Positions 37,901 to 45,615 of a stretch of DNA of 64,000 nucleotides are shown here, in pieces. The notes under the pieces are model-generated. The model was not told the DNA's origin, did no database searches, and saw only the letters and a list, made by a program, of their open reading frames with translations. The stretch is from assembly GCF_003383615.1 (NCBI RefSeq), contig NZ_QNUL01000009.1, positions 1-64,000 of the forward strand, read 5' to 3'. Numbering within the stretch: position 1 is the first letter of the stretch; every line of letters starts with the position of its first letter. A program made the translations under genes and the position numbers. The DNA is from Dyadobacter luteus (GTDB lineage Bacteria > Bacteroidota > Bacteroidia > Cytophagales > Spirosomataceae).

Positions 37901-37991
37901 TAAGAAAAAAAATAAATAGTGAGGTTAGAATAATCTTGACGGGGGTCAGTATCCGCACAACGGATATTGACTCCTTAGGAGTAAAATGCAT
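34935..37991 (-). CDS. SusC/RagA family TonB-linked outer-membrane receptor
   Basis: A 1018-residue receptor without STN domain: signal region ending near SAFA (about 39), carboxypeptidase-regulatory-like domain (about 43-115), plug with SEVVVVGYGTQERKN, VRVRGATSIN and ALYGSRGANGVILITTKRG, then a barrel ending VQVGINITL. It is the first gene of a minus-strand operon that runs into SusD, two DoxX-like proteins, cytochrome c and a SoxC-like enzyme. Without STN it is not expected to signal through FecR. The ATG at 37991 is used; an 11-base palindrome containing AAGGAG lies just inside the frame. Confidence 0.94.
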   Translation of the reverse strand: MHFTPKESISVVRILTPVKIILTSLFIFFLTVANSAFAEVISVKGKVSDNAGEGIPGVSIVVKGTSRGTLTNESGNYEINVDQPGAVLVVSYVGYVTREVKVGIQSTLDIKLSADQHQLSEVVVVGYGTQERKNLIGSIAKVDPTDVKSIPVGSFDAQLQGKVPGVQITSNTGVPGETVTVRVRGATSINADNDPLYVVDGVFINSNSLQTVGTGGKATSPIADINPADIESLEILKDAEATALYGSRGANGVILITTKRGKFNQKARVNLNVSHGIAKAAKLWELTTGPEHAQLVNEWWINTGKDTPSLNRTEANRPFRPVSEGGRGLPSEQQTYDRLNQVFRTASLKNYDLSVAGGTATTKYYLGAGYSGQESILRPIDFNRASLKFNLDQKISDKVQVGISNTFSRTFRNQARAGDGPAGGLLQAALHTPTYLSPYNENGELVGRAGFDNVDLLLQHYDVKAVSLRYIGNLYAEADLLPNLKLRSSWSLDFNNYDENEYWNTFLISGSPNGLATAANTQATTWINEQTLSYRKKFGTRHTLGVLIGNTIQSNIITGTSSTGRGFANNAFTLVSSAATTTGSSSWSKNNLSSFFSRIDYNYAGRYLIDFSIRADGSSSFGADNRWGYFPSVGGAWRVKQENFLKDVSFLSDLKIRASYGVTGNQNGLGSFAALGLWSGGSSYQGGAGIAPQQLGNPNLKWERTNQFNIGTDISFFNERLGLEFNVYSKNTSNGLLSLALPGTTGFATYRSNAAEISNKGFELAIHSVNFQGKDFTWNTSFNISQNKNKIERLENPLEYGSRSLILQQQGNPLYSFWVYKQLYVDPQTGNTVYEDVNGDGRITIADRQIVGSIWPKFFGGLTNNFTYKGFDVNAFLAFSYGNKVYNHNKFFGEGGGARDAARIIFASNNDRWQQPGDITDVPRPDGVNVNNYRDGGSRWLEDGSFLRLRSLTIGYTVPVRKITALRLYVTGANLFTLTKYTGLDPESSSSSGQNEQGIDLGTPPQPRSVQVGINITL

Positions 37992-38345
37992 ACATTTGTC
38001 AGATTTAATTTTGGACGATTAGATCAACTTCCGCTCTGTCCTACCGATGTTCCAGATCGGTAACCGGCAGAGCGGTTTCTTTACTACGGGATTTTAAGTT
38101 GCCGGGACAGGACAAATCAGCAACAACAGCGAAGACAACAATTCATGGGGATAAGTAACTTCATCAGGGGTTCAGTTTTTATAACATTTTTAACTCTACT
38201 TAACTAATAGACAAAGTAAAGTTATTAAAATCAAAATGACAAATATCATTTTATAAAAAGCATAAAAAATGACTGACACAGCTGCCAGCCATTTTTATGT
38301 TTTCTTTCTTCTGTCATTGACCACCTTTCTCAGTACAACAGTGCA
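37992..38345. other. Intergenic region upstream of the SusCD-SoxC operon
   Basis: 354 bases without a gene. A nested hairpin lies at 38031-38075: an outer 8-bp stem (CCGCTCTG, CAGAGCGG) encloses an inner 7-bp stem (TACCGAT, ATCGGTA). Falling 40 bases before the susC start, it would be part of the mRNA leader or an operator. The stretch from 38160 to 38280 is very AT-rich and probably holds the promoter, but no exact TAnnTTTG was found on the minus strand. Confidence 0.5.
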
Positions 38346-38909
38346 TTACCTGATTTCATCTGTAACTTCATAGCCCTTCTTTCTCAGGTGCGCCATAATT
38401 TGCTGTCTGCTTGTGAGCTCGCTGCTATAGGTAAGCTCAACAGAATCTCTGTTGAATGTAATCCGCTTTGATTTGATCCCGTTCACTTTGGAAAGCTCAC
38501 CTTTGAGTGCTGCCTGGTCAAATTCACCGGAAACCAGCAGGGTCATCTGTCTGTGTGTCTGAAACATTTTGAACTGCTGTTCTGCCAGTCGCTGATTTTC
38601 AGTTTTGAATGGTTCGGTATATCCAATCAGGAGCCCTGCCCCTACCACTGCGAGGCTCAACTTGCCCATCAGCAAACTCCTGCGGCTATGGTAAACCCGG
38701 ATACCGGTGTAATGACTCAACAGACTTACCAGAATATACATTAAAAGCATCACCTGAAATGTCGTAATCAGTGGTTTGTACTGATTAAGGATCTGAAAAC
38801 CGGAAGAAGAACCGATAGCTACCGAGAAAAGAGGAAGAACACAACATCCTATATGTAAAGAACTTATCAGAACGGAAAACGAAAAAGAATAAATGGTGCG
38901 GCCAAACAT
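38346..38909 (-). CDS. MerT/MerC-like membrane protein with HMA-like C-terminal domain
   Basis: A 187-residue protein with three likely membrane segments in the first 105 residues and a soluble C-terminal domain. The first helix holds a vicinal pair, Cys22-Cys23, in HIGCCVLPLFSVAIG, as in MerT/MerC metal transporters. The last 65 residues look like a heavy-metal-associated ferredoxin fold (LLVSGEFDQAALKGELSKV ... LRKKGYEV) but without its CxxC motif. A role in metal uptake or sensing is inferred. It is divergent from a His-rich lipoprotein gene, with a Fur-family-like palindrome between them. Confidence 0.65.
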   Translation of the reverse strand: MFGRTIYSFSFSVLISSLHIGCCVLPLFSVAIGSSSGFQILNQYKPLITTFQVMLLMYILVSLLSHYTGIRVYHSRRSLLMGKLSLAVVGAGLLIGYTEPFKTENQRLAEQQFKMFQTHRQMTLLVSGEFDQAALKGELSKVNGIKSKRITFNRDSVELTYSSELTSRQQIMAHLRKKGYEVTDEIR

Positions 38910-38952
38910 AAACTTAAACAGGATTGTTTATTTCAATCATTTTTTTATTATT

Positions 38953-38967
38953 TGCAACATTGTTGCA
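38953..38967. promoter_or_regulatory. Perfect 7-1-7 palindrome, Fur/Zur-type operator candidate
   Basis: TGCAACA-T-TGTTGCA is centred in the 78-base gap between two divergent genes for metal-related proteins. The 7-1-7 layout is that of Fur-family boxes, and the histidine-rich lipoprotein next to it suggests zinc. Assignment to Zur rather than another Fur-family member is inference. Confidence 0.6.
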
Positions 38968-38987
38968 TTTAAAGAAGTTCATTGTTT

Positions 38988-39389
38988 ATGAAAACCATCG
39001 GAAAGATATTTATCCTGTTTTTTGTCATCGCCACCTTCGCCTGTTCATCACAACAAGACAAAAGTGATGTACTCTCGGAAGCCAACCGCGTTCATTTACT
39101 AGCCTCAGAAATCCATCATCGTCTGGAAAATCAATTGGATTCCGCTAAAACGGCCACGCATGATTCCTTCAGGATCAAAATGCTTGACAGTTTGAGCAAC
39201 CTTGTGGAATTGTGGGAAGAATCCATGATCGAAGTTCCCGGATTTGAGCATGAACACGACCATAGTGGAGAACATCATCATCATAAACCGGCTCCTTCAA
39301 TGACGGATGAATCCATGCTGGAATACCAGCAAAACGCGCATACCGCCATACGTGAACTGGAAAAATCATTCAATGACTTAAAGTTGTGA
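38988..39389 (+). CDS. Histidine-rich lipoprotein, putative metal binding
   Basis: A 133-residue lipoprotein: lipobox ATFAC (Cys19) after MKTIGKIFILFFVI, a helical body, and a His/Asp/Glu cluster HEHDHSGEHHHHK about two thirds along. The cluster suggests zinc or other divalent metal binding. The ATG at 38988 is used; a TTG at 38982 is in frame. The stop overlaps the GTG start of the next gene by four bases, so the two are translationally coupled. A metal-regulated role is inferred from the palindrome just upstream. Confidence 0.8.
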   Translation: MKTIGKIFILFFVIATFACSSQQDKSDVLSEANRVHLLASEIHHRLENQLDSAKTATHDSFRIKMLDSLSNLVELWEESMIEVPGFEHEHDHSGEHHHHKPAPSMTDESMLEYQQNAHTAIRELEKSFNDLKL

Positions 39390-39841
39390 CCGTTGTTATG
39401 CAATCAATTACACATCTGATCGGCTCAGTTATACTTGCTTACGGAATGCTGTCCGGCACTCCGCCTGTTGCTATTGACTGGAAAAGACTCACAGACGTCA
39501 AGTTCACGAGAAAGCTCAATTCTGAATTGAGTATGTATTTTCTTTATCCCACTTTCGGCCCGTCGGTACAGGCTTTAAAAGGCAAACAAATACAAATTCG
39601 CGGCTACATGATTCCTGTTGATGAAGAAAACAACATCTATGTAATCTCTGCCAAGCCCATGGCCATGTGCTTCTTCTGCGGAGGGGCCGGGCCTGAATCC
39701 ATTATAGAATTGCAACTCAAAAACAGAAAACAAAGATTCAAGACTGATGATGTAAGAACGGTCACAGGACGGCTTGTTTTGAATCCTGCCGATGTGGAGC
39801 ACCTGAACTATATTCTCACCGGTGCTGAGCTTGCTGACTAG
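39386..39841 (+). CDS. Exported protein with MCFFCGG motif (DUF3299-like)
   Basis: A 151-residue protein with an N-terminal hydrophobic segment and a small beta-barrel-like domain (IQIRGYMIPVDEENNIYVIS). It carries MAMCFFCGGAGPES, whose two cysteines could bind metal. This matches a conserved family of exported proteins found beside metal transporters; its function is unknown. The GTG at 39386 overlaps the preceding stop; an ATG at 39398 is the alternative start. A strong terminator follows. Confidence 0.75.
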   Translation: MTVVMQSITHLIGSVILAYGMLSGTPPVAIDWKRLTDVKFTRKLNSELSMYFLYPTFGPSVQALKGKQIQIRGYMIPVDEENNIYVISAKPMAMCFFCGGAGPESIIELQLKNRKQRFKTDDVRTVTGRLVLNPADVEHLNYILTGAELAD

Positions 39842-39865
39842 CCCTGCTGCCGGACAACTTCACCA

Positions 39866-39892
39866 ACACCCGCCCTGCAGCGGGTGTTTTTT
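39866..39892 (+). terminator. Rho-independent terminator
   Basis: ACACCCGC and GCGGGTGT form a perfect 8-bp stem followed by a T run, 25 bases after the stop codon. Confidence 0.9.
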
Positions 39893-40285
39893 ATTCTTAT
39901 GTTTACAAAAAACCTCAAAATGAAAGAGTACCTTTCTTCGATTTGAAAGTATAAAAGATTCAACAATTAAGTTTTAGCAGAATTATAGTTAGATTAGACC
40001 AACAATTTACTTCTCTAAAAATTACCACACATTAACTCACTAAAATTCCGGCGCCATGAAACATCATTACATTTCAGTAAAATTCCGCTTTTTAATCCCC
40101 CACCTGAAGCAAGACTTCAAATCGCAGGCAACGCGAATATTCTTTTTCCTGGCCCTTTTACGTTAACGCTACCGTAAATGCAACTTTCAAAATATCAGGC
40201 GCATAGAAATTGATTTCTATGTTGCAGGATGCTCATTTCCCAATTCTTTTAAATCAGTATTCACCTACCTTAAAATTCGATGACC
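39893..40285. other. Intergenic region upstream of the third SusC, with a perfect 20-bp palindrome
   Basis: Nearly 400 bases without a supported gene. At 40202-40221 CATAGAAAT, TG, ATTTCTATG form a perfect palindrome about 65 bases before the susC start, suggesting an operator. A 36-codon frame (40056-40166) starting MKHHYISVKFRF is present but has no independent support. Confidence 0.5.
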
Positions 40286-43200
40286 ATGAAGAAAAAAGTA
40301 CCCTTACTCTTACTGTATTGTATGCTCCTTGGATGGGGAGCCTTCGCACAGATTACCGTTTCAGGAAAAGTCAGTGATGCCACCGGTGGTTCGTTACCTG
40401 GTGTGAGTATCGTAGTGAAAGGCACTACCACAGGCACTACCACCGATCAGGAAGGTAAATTTGAAATATCCAATGTCCCATCAACCAATTCTGTACTCGT
40501 TTTTTCATTTGTTGGTTATCTGAGCCAGGAAGTGACGGCAGGTAATAGAAAATCGCTTGCCATTACAATGGCTGTTGATGACAAACAGCTGAATGAAGTT
40601 GTCGTAATTGCCTATGGAACAGCCAAAAAGAAAGATCTTACGGGAGCTGTTTCCACACTGGACTCCAAAACAATCGCCGTTCAGGCCAATTCAACGGTCA
40701 CAAGAGCATTGGAAGGAGTTGTACCGGGTGTGCAGGTCGCTTCTGTAGATGGCCAGCCCGGTTTAGACATGGGTATTCGTCTCAGAGGAGCGGGTTCCAC
40801 CAGTCAGAACAGCTCAAATGCACTGATCGTAATTGATGGAGTCCCCGCAGAACATGCCAACGCGCTTTCTTCTATTAACCCGAAGGATATTGCCAGCATC
40901 AGCGTTTTGAAAGACGCTGCCTCTACGGCCGTATATGGATCAAGGGGAGCTAACGGTGTGGTTCTTGTCACTACCAAACGAGGAACAGCAGGAAAAACCA
41001 GGATCTCATTCGAAGGCCGCTGGGGTGTTAACTATGCTGGTGCACTTAAATATGATAAAATCACAGACGCGAAGGATATCTACGAGTATGCCTGGCAAGC
41101 CATTTACAACTCTGTCAGATACGGTGTGGCTGGGACAGCTTCCACGAACGGCACGAATACAACAAACCTGAAAAATCCGAATATGTCTCATGAAAGTGCA
41201 GCTGAGTTCGCCAGTGCGCATTTATTTGATTACACAGGATCAACAACTACTTTCCAAACCAACCTGCTTGGCAACTGGATGCTCTACGATGTACCGGGCG
41301 CCGTATATACACCAACGGGATCGGGAACACAGGCAAGCTCAACCATGTCGGGTGCTTATCTGGTGAACCCTGATGGAAAACTGAACCCCAATGCGAGAAA
41401 ATTATTCGATGCAGGCAGTTATGACGACTATTTTCTGGAAAAGAAACTACGCCAGGAATATAACATTACTGCAAGTGGAGGCACGGAAAAAATCGACTAC
41501 TTTACTTCACTGGGCTACCTGGAAGATCCTTCGTACATAAGAGGATCTAAATTTGGCAGATACAATGTCCGCTCCAACGTGAATGCACAGCTCTATGACT
41601 GGATCAAAGTCGGTGCCAACCTGGGCTACACCAACAGAACAACCCAATCTCCCGCCACACGCTTTGGTCGTAATCCGGGATCGGCGACAGCGAATGTATT
41701 CCGCTGGATCAATGGGCAAAGTCCGCTTATATCCCTGTTTGCCAGAGATCAGCAGGGGAATATTAAGAAGAACCCGGACGGCACTGACATGGTACACGTC
41801 AAATTGGGCGATACCTATTCGCCTGTAGGACAGACTAAAATCCCTACTTCCGAGGCCAATCTGATCAAACTACTTGATGACGATATTGACACACGGGCTT
41901 CGAATGACCTTAACCTGAAAGGATATGCAACTATCAGCTTCCTTAAAGATTTCAGCTTCACTGCCAATATCTCCTATGATCGTTTTTCCGAAACGCGTAC
42001 ACGCTACGGAAATAGTGGTACGGGTCCTTATGTGAAAGTCGGTGCATTTGGAAAAACCTACCAAAACGTTGCAGTGCTGGATGCACAGCAGCTACTGAAC
42101 TGGAGCCACACTTACGGCAGGCACTCGCTCACAGCTATGGCTGGCCATGAGTACTATCAGTATGATCTTGACAATCTTAACTATAACTCTGCATACGGAC
42201 TTATCGACGGATTTCCGGCTTACGCCAATTTTGCCGGCCGCTACACCGGCGGAACTTTCCCTAATCCCGGCGGGGACATTATTAAGACTGCCATGGAAAG
42301 TTACTTTGGTCGGCTAAGCTATATTTTTGATGAGAAATATTACCTGGAAGCATCGCTGAGACGAGACGGTTCGTCCAAATTCAAACACCGTGAAAACCGC
42401 TGGGGAACATTCTGGTCTGTCGGCGGAGGCTGGAGAGTAACTGCCGAGGAATTCATGAAGGGAACCAACTCCTGGCTTAATGATATGAAAATCCGGTCGA
42501 GTTACGGTATCATCGGCAACCAGAGTGGGATTGCCAACTATTCGGGTTATCAGTTGTGGAGTTACGGTGCGACCTACACATCAAGTACAGCGGGTAGCGG
42601 TATACCGGCATCAGTTACACTTACACAGGGTGCATTTGTCAACGACGGTTTGACCTGGGAGAACACCAAAACGCTGGATGCCGGAGTGGATTTTACACTC
42701 TTCAAACGTGTCCATGGTTCATTCGACTGGTACAATAAGCACACCGTCAATGCGGTCTATAACCAACCCATTGCCTATTCAATGGGACAGGGAAGCCTTA
42801 TCAAAAACTCCGCAGGAATACGTAACCGGGGGATTGAAGTAGATGTCAATTTTGATGTAATTAAAACAAAAGACATCAACTGGACAGTGGGACTAAACGG
42901 GACGCATTACACCACCGTACTTACGAAGGTTCCACCGGGAGTTGGCTCAGCTGAACTAAACGGAAACTGGACTGCCGGTGTGGACGGATGGGCTGCAGGC
43001 GGTGGAGCTTCTACGGCTGAGATAGCGTACCTGCGCGGCGTTGGTAAAGATTACTACAACATGTACTTCTTTAAGTATGGAGGAGTAGATCCTAACAGCG
43101 GACTTCCCTTGTTCCACCACAGAGTTACCCAGGCTGACCATACAGCAGGGAAATTTACAGAAACTCAGATCGGGTCTGATATTAAAACAACCGATTACTC

Positions 43201-43753
43201 CCAGGCCAGCAGATACGAAATGGGAAGTGCCCTGCCGAAATGGATTGGAGGTTTTACCACATCCTTCCGTTACAAACAGTTTGATTTTTCAGCCATCCTG
43301 GCCTATCAGATCGGTGGTAAATTCCTTAGTGTGGAGTACGCCAACTCACTCTACCGGAACTCGAACATCGGAAGCGCATTGTCAGCTGAATTGGTAGGCA
43401 ACACCTGGACTCCCGACAATCCCAATGCCAAATTCCCTATGGTTTTGTATCCAACAAGCTATTACACTGACGGTGCCACCATGGGAAGCTGGATGTACTC
43501 CGATCTGGCTCTTTTTAAGGCGTCTTATCTGAATGTAAAAAACCTGTCTATTGGCTATAATGTTCCTACTCGCCTTCTCGACAAGTTCAAAGCAAGCAAT
43601 TTCAGGATATTTGCTTCAGCAGATAACATTGCCATGTTCAGCGGACACTCCGGTTTCGATCCACGCATGTCTCTTGTGGGTGGTCTGGAAGTAGGTGCTT
43701 ATGCCTACCCCTACATGAGTACAGTATCTATGGGTGTAAACCTTTCATTCTAA
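40286..43753 (+). CDS. SusC/RagA family TonB-linked outer-membrane receptor
   Basis: An 1155-residue receptor from the ATG at 40286 (another ATG at 40280 adds two residues). A signal peptide (MKKKVPLLLLYCMLLGWGAFAQ) leads to a carboxypeptidase-regulatory-like domain (about 24-98), then the plug with NEVVVIAYGTAKKKD, IRLRGAGSTSQN and AVYGSRGANGVVLVTTKRG, and the barrel ending VSMGVNLSF. No STN domain is present. The SusD partner begins 20 bases later and a terminator closes the pair, so this is a two-gene operon, likely controlled through the upstream palindrome. Confidence 0.95.
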   Translation: MKKKVPLLLLYCMLLGWGAFAQITVSGKVSDATGGSLPGVSIVVKGTTTGTTTDQEGKFEISNVPSTNSVLVFSFVGYLSQEVTAGNRKSLAITMAVDDKQLNEVVVIAYGTAKKKDLTGAVSTLDSKTIAVQANSTVTRALEGVVPGVQVASVDGQPGLDMGIRLRGAGSTSQNSSNALIVIDGVPAEHANALSSINPKDIASISVLKDAASTAVYGSRGANGVVLVTTKRGTAGKTRISFEGRWGVNYAGALKYDKITDAKDIYEYAWQAIYNSVRYGVAGTASTNGTNTTNLKNPNMSHESAAEFASAHLFDYTGSTTTFQTNLLGNWMLYDVPGAVYTPTGSGTQASSTMSGAYLVNPDGKLNPNARKLFDAGSYDDYFLEKKLRQEYNITASGGTEKIDYFTSLGYLEDPSYIRGSKFGRYNVRSNVNAQLYDWIKVGANLGYTNRTTQSPATRFGRNPGSATANVFRWINGQSPLISLFARDQQGNIKKNPDGTDMVHVKLGDTYSPVGQTKIPTSEANLIKLLDDDIDTRASNDLNLKGYATISFLKDFSFTANISYDRFSETRTRYGNSGTGPYVKVGAFGKTYQNVAVLDAQQLLNWSHTYGRHSLTAMAGHEYYQYDLDNLNYNSAYGLIDGFPAYANFAGRYTGGTFPNPGGDIIKTAMESYFGRLSYIFDEKYYLEASLRRDGSSKFKHRENRWGTFWSVGGGWRVTAEEFMKGTNSWLNDMKIRSSYGIIGNQSGIANYSGYQLWSYGATYTSSTAGSGIPASVTLTQGAFVNDGLTWENTKTLDAGVDFTLFKRVHGSFDWYNKHTVNAVYNQPIAYSMGQGSLIKNSAGIRNRGIEVDVNFDVIKTKDINWTVGLNGTHYTTVLTKVPPGVGSAELNGNWTAGVDGWAAGGGASTAEIAYLRGVGKDYYNMYFFKYGGVDPNSGLPLFHHRVTQADHTAGKFTETQIGSDIKTTDYSQASRYEMGSALPKWIGGFTTSFRYKQFDFSAILAYQIGGKFLSVEYANSLYRNSNIGSALSAELVGNTWTPDNPNAKFPMVLYPTSYYTDGATMGSWMYSDLALFKASYLNVKNLSIGYNVPTRLLDKFKASNFRIFASADNIAMFSGHSGFDPRMSLVGGLEVGAYAYPYMSTVSMGVNLSF

Positions 43754-43773
43754 AAACCTTAACCGACATCAAA

Positions 43774-45375
43774 ATGAAAAAGTATATAATTATGCTTGCA
43801 GCCGCCCTCACACTGGGTTCCTGCGCGGACAAACTTGATATAACGCCGCCAAATAATATTACCGATGAACAGATTCAACAGCTACTGGCTTCGGGTAATG
43901 AAGAATCCATCAGGCTGGTGATGGGCAGTATGGCCAACAACATGCCGCTGATGTTCAATTATGCCGGAACAAGCGGTGTAGGTAATGCAGATATGTATTA
44001 CAGCAATCAGGGTATGGACATGATGCGAAGCCTGCAAGGTAACGATATGGTTCTTGGTGACGTCTCCGGACTTTCTGCTTTGGTGGGAGCACCTGAATAC
44101 GGCTTTGATAACTTCATTTCCGCTAATTCTAACAAAAATGTAGTTTATTGGAACTACGGGTGGACGTGTATTAATCAGGCTAATAAAATGCTTAATTTTC
44201 TTTCCGACCCTGTTGTAGGTATCAATAAATTCCTGATGGACTACAAAGCACGTGGGTTGGTTGTGAGGGCTTATGGGTATAACTACCTGATGGAAAATTA
44301 CCAGAATGCTTATTTACAGGGTGGCAATGGTAAGCTAGGTGTCATGCTTTATGATATGTTCTCTCCTACCCAACCTGGTAAGCCTCGTTCTACAGCTGCG
44401 GAAACCTATGCTTTCATTAAAGCAGACCTGAACAATGCCATTCGCCTTTTTACCGAGGCAGGTATCGGTCACACAGCTGACCTGACAGATATCGACCTTG
44501 CAGTAGCCAATTTTCTGTTGGCAAAAGTTTCTATCTGGACGGGCGATTGGAATACAGCCATCACGGCCTGTAACACCATTTTGGATAAATACCCGACCCT
44601 GATGAGCGAAGCTCAATATGGAGGAAAGAATACCGGTACAGCCACCAACCCTGTATACTTACCGGAAACCAACGGATTTCTCAATAATGCATCTAATCCG
44701 GAAGTGATACTTGGCTTTCCAGTCGGGATTTCCAAGACATACCTCAATGCCTATACCAATCCTTTTGGTGAAGGAAATGGCGGAGTGCTGAGAAATTACA
44801 AACGAATAGACAACCGGCTTTACGAAAAAATTGCTGCCAATGATTATCGTAAAACATGTTTTATGGAAAAGGATTTTGGCGACTATACTTATCCAAGAAA
44901 CAGCACCAAAGCTTTTATACCCGCCTACACCAATACAAAGTTCGCTGCCACACACGGACTTGGCAGTACCAACAAAGTGGAAGTAGGTACCGTAACATGT
45001 TACTACATGCGTACTTCGGAAGTATTATTGATGAAAGCAGAAGCGCAGGCACAGCTTAACAATGCCGAAGAGGCAAAGACAACGCTTAACAAATTGCTTG
45101 CTGCGAGAACAAAAACCGGCACCACTGCACTTACCTGTGACACATATCCGGCGATGGCAGGTTTGTCCGCTTTACAAATGGTATATCTGCAGACACGTAT
45201 AGAATTATGGGGTGAAGGCGGCCGTGAGTTCTACAACAATAAGAGATGGAATATCCCTGTTGACCGCGCCAGCTCTTCAAACCACATCGCTAAAATGACT
45301 TATCCTGTCGCCAATATGACGCTTCAGATTCCTGAAGACGAATTACTATACAATCCGCTGGCTGTACAAAACTAG
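43774..45375 (+). CDS. RagB/SusD family surface lipoprotein
   Basis: A 533-residue lipoprotein (lipobox TLGSC, Cys17). The N-terminal DKLDITPPNNITDEQIQ and the helices around FLMDYKARGLVVRAYGYNYLMENY are SusD-like, as is the late ARIELWGEGGREFYNNKRW-type stretch (TRIELWGEGGREFYNNKRW). It binds substrate at the surface for the preceding SusC. No enzyme is linked to the pair, so the substrate cannot be guessed. Confidence 0.92.
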   Translation: MKKYIIMLAAALTLGSCADKLDITPPNNITDEQIQQLLASGNEESIRLVMGSMANNMPLMFNYAGTSGVGNADMYYSNQGMDMMRSLQGNDMVLGDVSGLSALVGAPEYGFDNFISANSNKNVVYWNYGWTCINQANKMLNFLSDPVVGINKFLMDYKARGLVVRAYGYNYLMENYQNAYLQGGNGKLGVMLYDMFSPTQPGKPRSTAAETYAFIKADLNNAIRLFTEAGIGHTADLTDIDLAVANFLLAKVSIWTGDWNTAITACNTILDKYPTLMSEAQYGGKNTGTATNPVYLPETNGFLNNASNPEVILGFPVGISKTYLNAYTNPFGEGNGGVLRNYKRIDNRLYEKIAANDYRKTCFMEKDFGDYTYPRNSTKAFIPAYTNTKFAATHGLGSTNKVEVGTVTCYYMRTSEVLLMKAEAQAQLNNAEEAKTTLNKLLAARTKTGTTALTCDTYPAMAGLSALQMVYLQTRIELWGEGGREFYNNKRWNIPVDRASSSNHIAKMTYPVANMTLQIPEDELLYNPLAVQN

Positions 45376-45392
45376 CTTGCCTGAGATTAACC

Positions 45393-45430
45393 AAAGGAGG
45401 TGATCGCCCTTGCGCGGTCACCTCCTTTTT
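45393..45430 (+). terminator. Rho-independent terminator of the SusCD pair
   Basis: An 11-bp perfect stem (AAAGGAGGTGA, TCACCTCCTTT) followed by TTTTT. The AGGAGG inside the stem looks like a ribosome site but has no start codon behind it. Confidence 0.9.
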
Positions 45431-45615
45431 GCTACCTGCCGGATCTGTGAAAAGTAATTTGAGAATGATACAAGTAGCATTACAAATATTAGAATCACGT
45501 TCGGATTCACACTATATTGAGCTAATTTGCAATTCTGTCACAGCAATCGAGGTTTCTGTACCACTCATTTTTACCACATCCGAAGCCGGCTTAACATTGT
45601 GAAAAAACAAAAACA

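Noticed and set aside
40056..40166. 36-codon frame (MKHHYISVKFRF) upstream of susC, possible leader peptide
   Set aside because: No promoter, conservation or hairpin tied to it could be shown; kept only as a remark in the intergenic entry.
45393..45428. AAGGAGGTGA as a ribosome binding site
   Set aside because: It is one arm of a perfect 11-bp terminator stem followed by T residues, and no start codon follows.
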